A DNA stretch of 16,529 bases from CAINVV01 sp964506325 (GTDB lineage Bacteria > Bacteroidota > Bacteroidia > Bacteroidales > Prolixibacteraceae). The position numbers were made by a program, and so were the translations under genes. The notes beneath the pieces are model-generated. The model saw nothing but the letters and a program-made list of their open reading frames with translations, did no database searches and was not told the origin of the DNA. Below, piece after piece: positions 8,208 to 15,758 of this stretch (the first letter of the stretch is position 1; each line of letters begins with the position of its first letter). The stretch is taken from contig CAZDLO010000078.1 of NCBI GenBank assembly GCA_964506325.1, forward strand, positions 1-16,529, in the 5' to 3' direction.

Positions 8208-8627
8208 TTAGAATTGTTCCATTTCAGAAAAGAAGAAGGAGCCTTCCCTGATGGCATTCTCGTCACTGTCTGCCCCATGCACAGCATTGGCGGTAAAGGA
8301 TTCGGCAAACAACTGCCGGATGGTTCCGGGGGCAGCATTGGCCGGGTTGGTAGCCCCGATCAGCTCCCTGTATTCGGCAATGGCATTTTCTTTTTCCAGG
8401 ATGGCTGCCACAATCGGACCGGAAGACATGAAACTTACCAGATCTTCAAAAAATGGCTTGCCTGCATGGATGCCATAGAAAGCTTCGGCATTTGCTCGGG
8501 TCATCCTGGTAAGTTTAATCGCTTTGATGCGAAATCCACGATCTGAAATCATCTTGAGAATTGAACCTATGTGCTGGTTGCGAACAGCGCAAGGTTTGAT
8601 CATTGTGAAAGTAAGATTTTGTGCCAT
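8208..8627 (-). CDS. ndk: Nucleoside diphosphate kinase
   Basis: This 139-residue enzyme transfers the gamma phosphate from ATP to NDPs and dNDPs through a phosphohistidine, balancing NTP pools. The sequence shows the nucleotide-binding start TFTMIKP, GKPFFEDLVSFMSSGPIVA (56-74), GATNPANAAPGTIR (91-104) and the catalytic His117 in NAVHGADS. The reading frame stays open for 27 codons upstream to 8708, but I start at the ATG at 8627: MAQNLTFTMIKP is the usual Ndk N-terminus, and a consensus -7 element lies inside the upstream stretch, so the longer form would begin ahead of its own transcript. It diverges from nrnA. No terminator is evident between its stop and tpx, so some read-through into tpx is possible. 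Confidence 0.96.
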   Translation of the reverse strand: MAQNLTFTMIKPCAVRNQHIGSILKMISDRGFRIKAIKLTRMTRANAEAFYGIHAGKPFFEDLVSFMSSGPIVAAILEKENAIAEYRELIGATNPANAAPGTIRQLFAESFTANAVHGADSDENAIREGSFFFSEMEQF

Positions 8628-8659
8628 TTCTTGTGAATTAACAGTTTTAAAAATTTGCA

Positions 8660-8667
8660 CAAAATTA
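8660..8667 (-). promoter_or_regulatory. -7 element of ndk
   Basis: On the minus strand TAATTTTG matches TAnnTTTG exactly and lies 32 bases before the ndk ATG. A TTTG-like -33 element is not obvious at the expected spacing. It decides the ndk start, because the in-frame codons between 8628 and 8708 overlap or precede it. Confidence 0.55.
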
Positions 8668-8766
8668 GAAATAATTACTAATTCCGTGGATATTGATTTT
8701 GTCTGCAATATACCGGTGGATCCTCATTCTACCATTCGATCGCATCGTGAAAGAATTGGAGGAAGT

Positions 8767-8796
8767 TCTGAATGAACGAAGAATAGACTATTTTTG
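8767..8796 (+). promoter_or_regulatory. Promoter of nrnA
   Basis: The -7 element TATTTTTG (8789-8796) matches TAnnTTTG. TCTG at 8767-8770, 18 bases upstream, is a one-mismatch TTTG -33 element. The start codon at 8817 follows about 20 bases later in an A+T-rich leader without a Shine-Dalgarno sequence. Confidence 0.55.
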
Positions 8797-8816
8797 TGGT
8801 ACAAAATTGAATTAAT

Positions 8817-9860
8817 ATGACAAACATCAATATAAATATCTGCCAATCACTGTTAGAACGGATGAACGATGGAGTAAGGAAAGTTGTGATACTTACCCAT
8901 GCCAATCCTGATGGTGATGCTTTGGGTTCTTCCCTTGGGTTGAACAACGTTCTGCAGAATGCAGGCTTTAGCTCTACCGTTATTTTTCCAACTGATTTTC
9001 CGCCGATCGTGCCTTCCCTGAACGATTACAAAGGCTGGTTTATCTCTGAGCACCAGGAAAAAGAGTCTGAAAAGGTGATTAAGGAGGCGGATGTAATTTT
9101 CATGCTTGATTTTAACGATATCAGACGGGTCGGAAAAGTAAAAAAATGGCTTGAACAACCTTCGGCGAAACTGGTATTGATAGACCATCATCCGCAGCCT
9201 GCCATTGAGGCTGATTGGCTGTTTTCAGATACAAGCGTCAGTTCCACTGCTGAGCTGGTTTATGATTTTGTATACAAAATGGGGTGGGGCGGCCATCTTG
9301 ATCCACTTGGTGCACAGGCTCTTCTGACCGGAATTATTGCGGATACGGCCTCCTTCAGCCACAATGCCAGGAGAAAGGAACTTTACATGGCAGTATCCGA
9401 CCTGATTGGGAAAGGAGCAGATCAGTATAAAATTCAACAGGCTCTTTTCAATACAAATACAGAGGACAGGTTGAAATTGCTGGGTTTCGCTCTTTCCGAA
9501 AAAATGGAAATCCTACCCGGGTTCCATGCTGCAATTATCTCCCTAAAGCGCGAGGAACTTAAAAAGTATAATTTTAAAATTGGTGATACAGAAGGGTTTG
9601 TAAATTATCCACTCTCAATAAAAGGAATAATTTTTTCCGTATTTTTATTGGAAAGTGAGGAAAAGATCAAGCTGTCATTCCGCTCCAAGGGAGGCTTTGC
9701 TGTGAATGATTTTTCAGCGAGACATTTCAGCGGCGGAGGACATCGCAATGCTTCGGGTGGAGAATCCAGGCAATCCCTGGAGGTGGTAATACAACAGTTA
9801 AAGGAACTTCTTCCCCAATATGCTGAGATACTTGAGACAGAAAGCCGAAAGGAATTTTGA
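8817..9860 (+). CDS. nrnA: Bifunctional oligoribonuclease / pAp phosphatase NrnA (DHH family)
   Basis: This 347-residue DHH-DHHA1 phosphoesterase should degrade short RNA oligonucleotides (including pGpG in organisms that make it) and dephosphorylate pAp from sulfate assimilation. The metal-binding motifs are all present: THANPDGDALGSS (27-39), MLDFND with Asp98, DHHPQP (123-128) and ADTASFSHNA (175-184). The C-terminal DHHA1 domain has the substrate-binding FSGGGHRNASGG (304-315). Length and order match NrnA rather than RecJ or a poly(P)/pyrophosphatase. It is cytosolic, with no signal. It has its own promoter, divergent from ndk; the downstream FKBP gene has a separate promoter, so the two are not an obligate operon. 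Confidence 0.92.
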   Translation: MTNININICQSLLERMNDGVRKVVILTHANPDGDALGSSLGLNNVLQNAGFSSTVIFPTDFPPIVPSLNDYKGWFISEHQEKESEKVIKEADVIFMLDFNDIRRVGKVKKWLEQPSAKLVLIDHHPQPAIEADWLFSDTSVSSTAELVYDFVYKMGWGGHLDPLGAQALLTGIIADTASFSHNARRKELYMAVSDLIGKGADQYKIQQALFNTNTEDRLKLLGFALSEKMEILPGFHAAIISLKREELKKYNFKIGDTEGFVNYPLSIKGIIFSVFLLESEEKIKLSFRSKGGFAVNDFSARHFSGGGHRNASGGESRQSLEVVIQQLKELLPQYAEILETESRKEF

Positions 9861-9876
9861 TTTTTAGGGTTACAGT

Positions 9877-9906
9877 TTTGGTTTGGGTTAAATTTGGTTA
9901 ATTTTG
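9877..9906 (+). promoter_or_regulatory. Promoter of the FKBP gene
   Basis: TTTG at 9877-9880 and TAATTTTG at 9899-9906, 18 bases apart, make the best match to the Bacteroidota -33/-7 pattern in the window. Transcription would begin near 9913, so the in-frame TTG at 9894 cannot be the FKBP start. Confidence 0.65.
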
Positions 9907-10013
9907 TGGGGAATTGTCCGAATGAACTGTCAAAAGTTGAGAAGGTCACGAACATTTTGTATCCTTGCACTCGGGTTTTCAATAGGATGCCTGAAAACAA
10001 AAATATTCTACTG

Positions 10014-10571
10014 ATGAAGTTGGTAACATACATCTATCCGTTTTTAGTTTTATTCCTTATTATCGGTTTTGCTTCCTGTAATAAAACAACTCTTCAGCTC
10101 CAGGTTGAAAAGGAAACATACCTGCTGGATAAGTATATCGGCCGTTACCACAATGGAGCCCCACCTACTCAATCCGGGCTTTTCTATTTCAATACCAAGG
10201 TCGGAACTGGAAATGACATTGTGGCTGGCGATTATGTGAAGATTTTCTACAAAGGATACCTCATCGAAGACAATGATACCATGGGTATTCAGGATGGATA
10301 CCTGTTTGATACCTCAGGCGATTATGAACCTTTTAGTTTTACTGTAGGTGGCGGGAGCGTGATTTCCGGATGGGATGAAGCTATAACCTACATGAAAGAC
10401 GGCGGTGAAGCCAAATGGATAATTCCTTCGAAAATTGCATATGGGGGTTCTAACATGGGAACAATTCCTGCCTATTCTACGCTGGTCTTTTATGTCAGGC
10501 TCTTCAAAGTTTACAGGTCGACAGATACTTTTAAAACCTATCAAAAGGTTCCGAGATACCCGATGAATTAA
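10014..10571 (+). CDS. FKBP-type peptidyl-prolyl cis-trans isomerase lipoprotein
   Basis: This is a 185-residue envelope folding factor. The ATG at 10014 gives MKLVTYIYPF, a hydrophobic run and the lipobox GFASC with Cys22, so the mature protein is lipid-anchored. An in-frame ATG at 9987 would only add nine residues and is the main alternative. The FKBP fold spans about 65-167: VKIFYKGYL, YLFDTSG, PFSFTVGGGSVISGWDEAI (106-124, the Trp at the pocket floor), MKDGGEAKWIIPSKIAYGG (127-145) and TLVFYVRLFKVY. Pocket residues (Tyr, Phe-Asp, Val-Ile, Trp) are present, so activity is expected. The gene is monocistronic or reads into the Nudix gene, which begins 10 bases after its stop. Confidence 0.88.
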   Translation: MKLVTYIYPFLVLFLIIGFASCNKTTLQLQVEKETYLLDKYIGRYHNGAPPTQSGLFYFNTKVGTGNDIVAGDYVKIFYKGYLIEDNDTMGIQDGYLFDTSGDYEPFSFTVGGGSVISGWDEAITYMKDGGEAKWIIPSKIAYGGSNMGTIPAYSTLVFYVRLFKVYRSTDTFKTYQKVPRYPMN

Positions 10572-10581
10572 ACCGACTGTT

Positions 10582-11658
10582 TTGATTAAGAAACTGATAC
10601 CAGGGTTGATCCCCCTGCTGGTTTTTATCGTTGCAGATGAAATCTGGGGTATGAAGGTTGGTCTGGTTGTCGCGGTATCAATCGGTCTTGTTGAAATGCT
10701 GATCACCTGGATCCGTGAAAAGAGGATCGACAATTTCGTGTTGCTCGACATGTTCCTGTTATTTGTTCTTTCCTCACTATCCTATTTATTTGAGAACGAG
10801 ATTTTTTTCAAGGTCAAGCCAGCCATGATGGACCTGGTGCTGGTTGCCCTTCTTTCGTTGTCACTTTTTTCAAGAATAGATCCTCTTGGCTCCATGTCCC
10901 AAAGGTATCTCAAAGATGTTAAACTGGAGGGCATCCAAAAAGACCTTTTCCGGAAGAATCTGTTTGTAATGTTGTGGATTACCCTTATCCATACTTTAAT
11001 GGTTTTGTGGGCAGCATTTTTTATGAGCAAAGAGGTTTGGGCCTTCGTCAGCAGTTTCATGCTGTTTATTATGATGGGTGCCTATCTTTTATTTATGGTG
11101 ATCCGTCAGAGAATGAAAGGAAGAATGGATCCGGTGATTTCTGATGCTGAGGAGTGGCTTCCGGTTGTTGATGAGGAAGGCCGCATTCTTGGCAAAGCAC
11201 TTCGCTCATATTGTCACAATGGATCCCGCACGCTTCACCCCGTTGTTCATCTTCATCTTCTTAATTCAGATTCCTCCCTCTATTTACAAAAAAGGTCAAT
11301 GACGAAACTGGTGCAACCAGGAAAATGGGATACTGCTGTTGGAGGGCATCTCGCCTACGGAGAATCAATAGAAGAGTCGCTAATGCGTGAAGCTATGGAA
11401 GAGATTGGTCTTCAGGATTTTAAAGCAGTGCCGGCTATAAAATACAGGTGGGACTCTGACATTGAGTCAGAGCTTGTTTACAGTTTTATCGCCTACAACG
11501 GCAAACCGGATGCCTTGAGTTCAGTTGAAATTTCGGAAGGTAAATTCTGGAAGGTAAAAGAGATCGAACGTAATTTAGGGAAGGGAATCTTTACCCCCAA
11601 TTTTGAACATGAATTCGGAATGCTGAAAAAATCCGGACTTTTGAGTTCAAGGCACTGA
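10582..11658 (+). CDS. YciB/IspZ-like membrane domain fused to a Nudix hydrolase
   Basis: This 358-residue protein has two parts. Residues about 5-175 contain five or six hydrophobic segments whose spacing and motifs (PLLVFIVADEIWGMKVGL; ENEIFFKVKPAMMDLV; a late WAAFFMSKEVWAF) resemble the YciB/IspZ septation membrane protein family. Residues about 190-350 are a soluble Nudix domain with an intact box G-x5-E-x7-RE-x2-EE-x-GL (Gly255, Glu261, Arg269-Glu270, Glu273-Glu274). Its lead-in (LPVVDEEGRILGKA, LHPVVHLHLLN, LYLQKRS) resembles IPP isomerases, but the Cys found in their CCGH motif is replaced (AVGGH), so hydrolysis of a nucleoside diphosphate compound is more likely than isomerization. 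The start is a TTG at 10582, since the next Met (10651) would remove the first membrane segment. It lies 10 bases after the FKBP stop and is probably co-transcribed with it. Substrate unknown. Confidence 0.8.
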   Translation: MIKKLIPGLIPLLVFIVADEIWGMKVGLVVAVSIGLVEMLITWIREKRIDNFVLLDMFLLFVLSSLSYLFENEIFFKVKPAMMDLVLVALLSLSLFSRIDPLGSMSQRYLKDVKLEGIQKDLFRKNLFVMLWITLIHTLMVLWAAFFMSKEVWAFVSSFMLFIMMGAYLLFMVIRQRMKGRMDPVISDAEEWLPVVDEEGRILGKALRSYCHNGSRTLHPVVHLHLLNSDSSLYLQKRSMTKLVQPGKWDTAVGGHLAYGESIEESLMREAMEEIGLQDFKAVPAIKYRWDSDIESELVYSFIAYNGKPDALSSVEISEGKFWKVKEIERNLGKGIFTPNFEHEFGMLKKSGLLSSRH

Positions 11659-11686
11659 ATCAAAACATCAGGTTGTTTCAGGAGAA

Positions 11687-11739
11687 TCTAAACTCCTATA
11701 ATTTAGAGTTTTACAAGTATCCGGATGAGCAGTCCGGAT
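11687..11739. terminator. Hairpins between convergent genes, possible terminator
   Basis: Two hairpins lie in the 112 bases between the convergent Nudix and S46 genes. The first has competing 6-base stems, TCTAAA/TTTAGA (11687-11692 with 11702-11707) or AAACTC/GAGTTT (11690-11695 with 11706-11711), the latter followed by one more T. The second is ATCCGGA (11719-11725) with TCCGGAT (11733-11739), a perfect 7-base stem with a 7-base loop. Neither has a long T tract on either strand, so termination is likely by position but not shown. Confidence 0.4.
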
Positions 11740-11770
11740 TTCAGGTTTCATTCACCTCTCGGACCCAGTG

Positions 11771-13915
11771 TTACCTGGTTACCTGCATCTCGTTCAGAAG
11801 GTATCCTGCCACGGCATATTTATCGATGATGAAAAGCACATACCTGATGTCAAGGGAAATATTTCTGCATCTCTCTGGGTCAAAAAGCACATCACTCATT
11901 GTTCCTTCCCAACAACGGTCGAAATTGACGCCAATAAGCTCACCTCCACTATTTAAGACCGGACTCCCCGAGTTACCCCCGGTGGTATGGTTGGAGGCAC
12001 AGAAGGCGATAGGGATTTCTCCGTTGGAGTCGGTATAATTGCCAAAATCCTTATTCCTGTAAAGCAGCTTCAATTTCTCCGGTACAAAATAGTCGGAGTT
12101 ATTTGGATCCTGCTTTTGAATAACTCCTGTAAGAGTTGTAAACGGCTGATAGTAAACCCCGTCGTAAGGCTCATATCCTTCAATTTTACCATAGGTTACT
12201 CTGAGTGTAAGGTTGGCATCAGCCATTAGGCGCTGGTCTTTTTTCATTTCAAGTATGGCTGCCATATATGCCTTTTGAGTCTGGAGTATTTTCTGGTTTA
12301 ATTTTTGCCAGGCAGGTTCAGTCGTTTTCGTATAATGTCCGGATATGGACGTAAACAGTTTGTACAATTTGTCTTTCCGGATTTTTTTAAGAGCCCTTGC
12401 CTGACTGTTATTCAGCAAGGACCTGATCTCAATACTATCAGCAAAGATTGATTTTTTATACATTGACTGTACATACTGACTGTTCATCAAATCAGATTTT
12501 TGCCTGAGGACATCATCTGGCAAGTGCCTGGAATCAACTCTTGTAAGGTACATATTCAGCAATGCTGGCAAGACCGTTGCGTCAGTCTCAAAATCATAAT
12601 CCTTCAGGTATCCGGGAAGATATCCGGTCAATGCCAGCCTCTGCCTGCTAAATTTCACCGAATCGTTGAAAACCTGTGCCATTTGGTCAAAACGGGAAAC
12701 AAGGGTGAAAACATCTGTTCCACGCAGAATAGTTTCATTGTAAAGATCGTAGGCTGTCTGATAATCTGATAGCTCGGCATAATACTTGGAAAAATCAGAT
12801 AAAAGATGTCCGTATTTCTTTTCCCTGTCTGGATTTTGACTGACCCATTGAGCAAACAGAAGCTCTTCTTTTTGTTTTTTGCCAACCGCATCAAGACGGA
12901 TTAATCCTTTGGTTTCTCCCTGCCATTTTTTCCAGGAATTTGATAATCCTGCAGCTTTAGAGGCATATTGGATTCTGATTTTTGGATTACCTGCCATCCG
13001 CTTTCCAAGGATCTCCAGTTTGACCGTCCTCACCTCCACCTTGTTGGGATTACTCTTCCCGATCAGCAGTTGTACGGCCTGTGAAGGCAGGTATTCCTGG
13101 GTCGTTCCGGGGAACCCGAAAACCATTGTGAAATCGCCCTGCTTAATGCCGCCTATGTTGACAGTAAGGAATTTTTTCGGGTGATACGGAACATTATCAG
13201 GCGAATAGGCAGCAGGCTTATTGTCTTTGTTCGCATAAATTCTGAAAAGGGAGAAATCCCCTGTGTGCCGGGGCCAAACCCAGTTATCTGTATCACCGCC
13301 AAATTTACCAATTGAAACAGGAGGGGCACCCACCAGCCTGACATCCCTGAAAACTTCATATACATACGCAAAGTACTGATTTCCATAAAATAGAGGCTTA
13401 ACATCAACCAGGTAATCAGATTTACCCTTCATGTTCTTTTTTACAGCTTCAATATTGGTGGCAATAAGTTTTTTAAGATCAGCATCCTCAATCCCTTCTT
13501 TCGAACCGTTTAACACCTCATTCGTAACATCTTCCATCTTTACAAGGAACTGGACCGACAATCCCGGGTTTGTAAGCTCTTCTGATTTGTTTTTTGCCCA
13601 GAACCCATCCGAGAGATAGTCGTGTTCGAGCGAACTGTGTTTTTGAATCTGGCCAAACCCGCAGTGGTGGTTGGTGATGAGCAGTCCGTCTCCTGAAATT
13701 ACTTCACCGGTGCAACCGGAACCAAAAAGAACTACAGCATCCTTCAGGCTTGCGTGATTGACATTGTAAATATCATCAGCAGTTAGTTTGAAGCCCATTT
13801 TCTGCATCTCCCCGATGTTGTACTTTTTCAAAAGCGTAGGTATCCACATCCCTTCAGTTGCCAAACACTGATGTGAAAAAAATGATACGGTCAGCAGGAA
13901 TAATAGTTTTTTCAT
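11771..13915 (-). CDS. S46 family dipeptidyl-peptidase, DPP11-like
   Basis: This 714-residue secreted serine exopeptidase removes dipeptides from the N-terminus of peptides taken as nutrient. A signal peptide covers about residues 1-19, followed by EGMWIP, the usual mature start. The chymotrypsin-type triad can be placed: His84 in TNHHCGFG, Asp220 in RHTGDFSLFR, and Ser649 in GGNSGSP. An all-helical insert spans roughly 320-560. Near the C-terminus NFDRCWEG places Arg667 eighteen residues after the Ser. In P. gingivalis DPP11 (as I recall) Ser655 and Arg673 have the same spacing and the Arg selects Asp/Glu at P1, whereas DPP7 has Gly there. This one is therefore probably acidic-residue-specific. 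The ending SLDIRYVLFIIDKYAVAGYLLNEM is typical of the family. It is the last gene of the DUF4056-maf operon, 20 bases after the maf stop. Confidence 0.93.
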   Translation of the reverse strand: MKKLLFLLTVSFFSHQCLATEGMWIPTLLKKYNIGEMQKMGFKLTADDIYNVNHASLKDAVVLFGSGCTGEVISGDGLLITNHHCGFGQIQKHSSLEHDYLSDGFWAKNKSEELTNPGLSVQFLVKMEDVTNEVLNGSKEGIEDADLKKLIATNIEAVKKNMKGKSDYLVDVKPLFYGNQYFAYVYEVFRDVRLVGAPPVSIGKFGGDTDNWVWPRHTGDFSLFRIYANKDNKPAAYSPDNVPYHPKKFLTVNIGGIKQGDFTMVFGFPGTTQEYLPSQAVQLLIGKSNPNKVEVRTVKLEILGKRMAGNPKIRIQYASKAAGLSNSWKKWQGETKGLIRLDAVGKKQKEELLFAQWVSQNPDREKKYGHLLSDFSKYYAELSDYQTAYDLYNETILRGTDVFTLVSRFDQMAQVFNDSVKFSRQRLALTGYLPGYLKDYDFETDATVLPALLNMYLTRVDSRHLPDDVLRQKSDLMNSQYVQSMYKKSIFADSIEIRSLLNNSQARALKKIRKDKLYKLFTSISGHYTKTTEPAWQKLNQKILQTQKAYMAAILEMKKDQRLMADANLTLRVTYGKIEGYEPYDGVYYQPFTTLTGVIQKQDPNNSDYFVPEKLKLLYRNKDFGNYTDSNGEIPIAFCASNHTTGGNSGSPVLNSGGELIGVNFDRCWEGTMSDVLFDPERCRNISLDIRYVLFIIDKYAVAGYLLNEMQVTR

Positions 13916-13935
13916 TCGGTCTTAATTCATTGATT

Positions 13936-14571
13936 TTAAAATGACAGGAGTTCCTGGTACAGTCGCTGGATAGGCAGTCCCATGACGTTGAAATAGGATC
14001 CTTCTATTTTTTCAATAGCCACATACCCAATCCATTCCTGCACACCATAGGAACCCGCCTTGTCGTAGGGCTGGTAATGTGTAAGGTAATAATCTATTTC
14101 TTCAGGAGCAAGGGTTTTGAACCATACATCCGTCTGGTCGCGGAAGGTAAGCTGTTTAACGGCTGATGTGATACAAACCCCGGTTATGACGACATGCTTT
14201 TTACCGGATAAGCGGTTCAGCATTTCAAAAGCATGTGCATAATCCAAAGGCTTTCCGAGCACCTGATTCTCAACTATTACAATTGTGTCAGCAGTTATGA
14301 GTAATCCGTTTTGCCTGAAATCTTCCCTGAAAGGCCCGGTTTTTAACACTGCAAGGTATTCAGGGACTTCCAGGACATTCATATCGGCCGGAAAACTTTC
14401 ATCCACCTCTCTGACATCGACGGTGAACGGAAGATTTAATCCGGAGAAGAGTTCATTTCTTCTCGGAGACCTTGATCCCAGTGTAATGGAGTACCCCGAC
14501 AAATGATCTGCCAGCCTGCTGTTTCTGAGCGGACTTTCAACTGCTATTGGACCATGTTTTTGAATCGTCAT
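13936..14571 (-). CDS. maf: Maf family nucleotide pyrophosphatase
   Basis: This 211-residue cytosolic enzyme hydrolyses non-canonical or excess NTPs (dTTP/UTP in the YhdE subgroup) to the monophosphate, and the family has been linked to division arrest. Motifs include LGSRSPRRNELF (31-42), the acidic pair near DESF (57-60), ADTIV with catalytic Asp95, LGKPLD (105-110), KAGSYGVQEW (171-180) and the C-terminal EGSYFNVMGLP (190-200). Residues SRSPRR, the Gln-Glu of VQEW and the central Asp resemble dTTPase/UTPase-type Maf. About 28 residues precede the first motif, longer than usual, but no internal Met offers a shorter start. The gene starts 2 bases after the DUF4056 stop and is followed 20 bases later by the S46 peptidase. 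Confidence 0.92.
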   Translation of the reverse strand: MTIQKHGPIAVESPLRNSRLADHLSGYSITLGSRSPRRNELFSGLNLPFTVDVREVDESFPADMNVLEVPEYLAVLKTGPFREDFRQNGLLITADTIVIVENQVLGKPLDYAHAFEMLNRLSGKKHVVITGVCITSAVKQLTFRDQTDVWFKTLAPEEIDYYLTHYQPYDKAGSYGVQEWIGYVAIEKIEGSYFNVMGLPIQRLYQELLSF

Positions 14572-14573
14572 CC

Positions 14574-15623
14574 TTACAATCTGAAGTTAGTGTTCTCTTT
14601 TTCCATGCAGACAGCTATATAGGCTATAATTTCAAGAAAATCCTTCTGGGTTACCGTCTTACTCCCTCGATCCGGAAAAATTTTTCTGACCGGCACTTTG
14701 CGGTTTTTATTGAAAATTAGTGTATAAAATTCCGACAATGGAACTCCGTCCAGGGTAGTTTCCGGAACGTTTACAACATAGGGATACCGATTATTGCTTT
14801 CCCATCCGGGAATTATCCAGGGTTCTACTGTGGGATAAACTCCCAGCTGCCGCTGAAGGGTGACTTTATTGCTTGGCAGGTGCTTTTTTCTTGTCCACCA
14901 GACATCCCGCACCGCTTCCATGGCTTTGTAACTTTCCTCCCTGGAGGAAACAGCTTCAAGATCTATAAGAGTTTGCCTTATTATTTCTGTAACTGCCTGT
15001 TCGTAAGGAAGTTCACTGTTTATTGCTTCAGAGGCAATTTTCATGCCCAAAAGATTGGAATAGGCATCCTCTACCGAAAAGCTTGAGAACCTTTCCGGAA
15101 CCAACGGAACCGCAGATGCACCAAACCATGAGCTGATCTCATGCCAGATGGAAAGATCATAAGCTATTCTGCCTGCCAGACTGATCACATCCTCCTCTTT
15201 CTCAGTTTTCGGAACTTTGATTACCAGTGATTTTTCCCCGCCTTCAAATCCCAGGCAGATAGAAATTTCGCCTGTTTGCTGACTTTTCTTTAACAGGTTA
15301 TAAAGATAAGCTGTCCAGTCAACCAAATCCCGCAGATGTCCGAAATCAAGGAATCCTGCACGCCTTGTATAAATGATCCCATTTTTCTCCTCCTTGTTAC
15401 CCAGGTATACATGAGGTCCCAGCAATTCAGGACTTGTCAGCATGGTATACTTGTAAACAGGAATCACAGAAACTTTAAGGTCAGCACCAAGAGCACAGCA
15501 GGTTCTGATGATTCTTGGGGGATGATTGAAGTAATCTTTTTCAGTAAATACAGGTGCCTTGGCCAACAAAAAATTGACCTGTAGGATGCTGAATAAAAAT
15601 AGAATGACTCTAAATAAATTCAT
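14574..15623 (-). CDS. DUF4056-like secreted protein of unknown function
   Basis: This is a 349-residue exported protein with a Sec signal (about 1-22, ending NFLLAKA). I recognise it by pattern as a DUF4056 member. The N-terminal RTCCALG (40-46) has an adjacent Cys pair. GFLDFGHLRDLVDWTAYL (90-107) contributes Asp93, His96 and Asp99. IWHEISSWFG (159-168) has a His-Glu pair, and FSVEDAYSNLLG (182-193) is a further conserved block. The clustered His, Asp and Glu residues look like a metal site or a hydrolase active centre, but no activity is known to me for the family. It is the first gene of a three-gene operon with maf and an S46 dipeptidyl-peptidase, and its own promoter lies directly upstream. 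Identification is from memory of the motif style, not from a search. Confidence 0.72.
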   Translation of the reverse strand: MNLFRVILFLFSILQVNFLLAKAPVFTEKDYFNHPPRIIRTCCALGADLKVSVIPVYKYTMLTSPELLGPHVYLGNKEEKNGIIYTRRAGFLDFGHLRDLVDWTAYLYNLLKKSQQTGEISICLGFEGGEKSLVIKVPKTEKEEDVISLAGRIAYDLSIWHEISSWFGASAVPLVPERFSSFSVEDAYSNLLGMKIASEAINSELPYEQAVTEIIRQTLIDLEAVSSREESYKAMEAVRDVWWTRKKHLPSNKVTLQRQLGVYPTVEPWIIPGWESNNRYPYVVNVPETTLDGVPLSEFYTLIFNKNRKVPVRKIFPDRGSKTVTQKDFLEIIAYIAVCMEKENTNFRL

Positions 15624-15642
15624 GTTTTCGATTTTGCGCGGT

Positions 15643-15671
15643 CAAAGATAAAAAGATTTGATGTCACAAAA
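15643..15671 (-). promoter_or_regulatory. Promoter of the DUF4056-maf-S46 operon
   Basis: On the minus strand TATCTTTG (15650-15643) matches TAnnTTTG exactly, and TTTTG (15671-15667) lies 16 bases upstream as a -33 element. Transcription would start about 10-15 bases before the ATG at 15623, giving a very short leader. Confidence 0.6.
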
Positions 15672-15710
15672 TTGGGAGCTGGAACATATGTCAGATTTTA
15701 CCGCAATAAG

Positions 15711-15740
15711 TTTTGAAGTTTTTTTAAATTTATACCGTTG
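15711..15740 (+). promoter_or_regulatory. Promoter of the right-edge glycosidase gene
   Basis: TTTTG (15711-15715) and, 17 bases on, TACCGTTG (15733-15740) resemble the -33/-7 pair with one mismatch in the -7 element. The ATG at 15759 follows 18 bases later. It is back to back with the DUF4056 promoter. Confidence 0.5.
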
Positions 15741-15758
15741 ATACTAACTTCCAATCCA

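Noticed and set aside
8586..8600. MIKPCAV instead of the more common IIKPDAV near the Ndk N-terminus
   Set aside because: That position varies in functional Ndk proteins (Asn in E. coli as I recall), and the catalytic His and surrounding motifs are intact.
8628..8708. 27-codon N-terminal extension of ndk
   Set aside because: The extension resembles no Ndk N-terminus and contains the ndk -7 element, so it is untranslated leader or upstream sequence.
9894..10013. Upstream starts for the FKBP gene (TTG at 9894, ATG at 9987)
   Set aside because: The TTG lies inside the promoter. The ATG at 9987 remains possible but places polar residues before a complete lipoprotein signal that begins at 10014.
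12655..13407. Several open frames on both strands inside the S46 peptidase gene
   Set aside because: They are shadows of a full-length gene with an intact catalytic triad and family-typical length, and show no domain.
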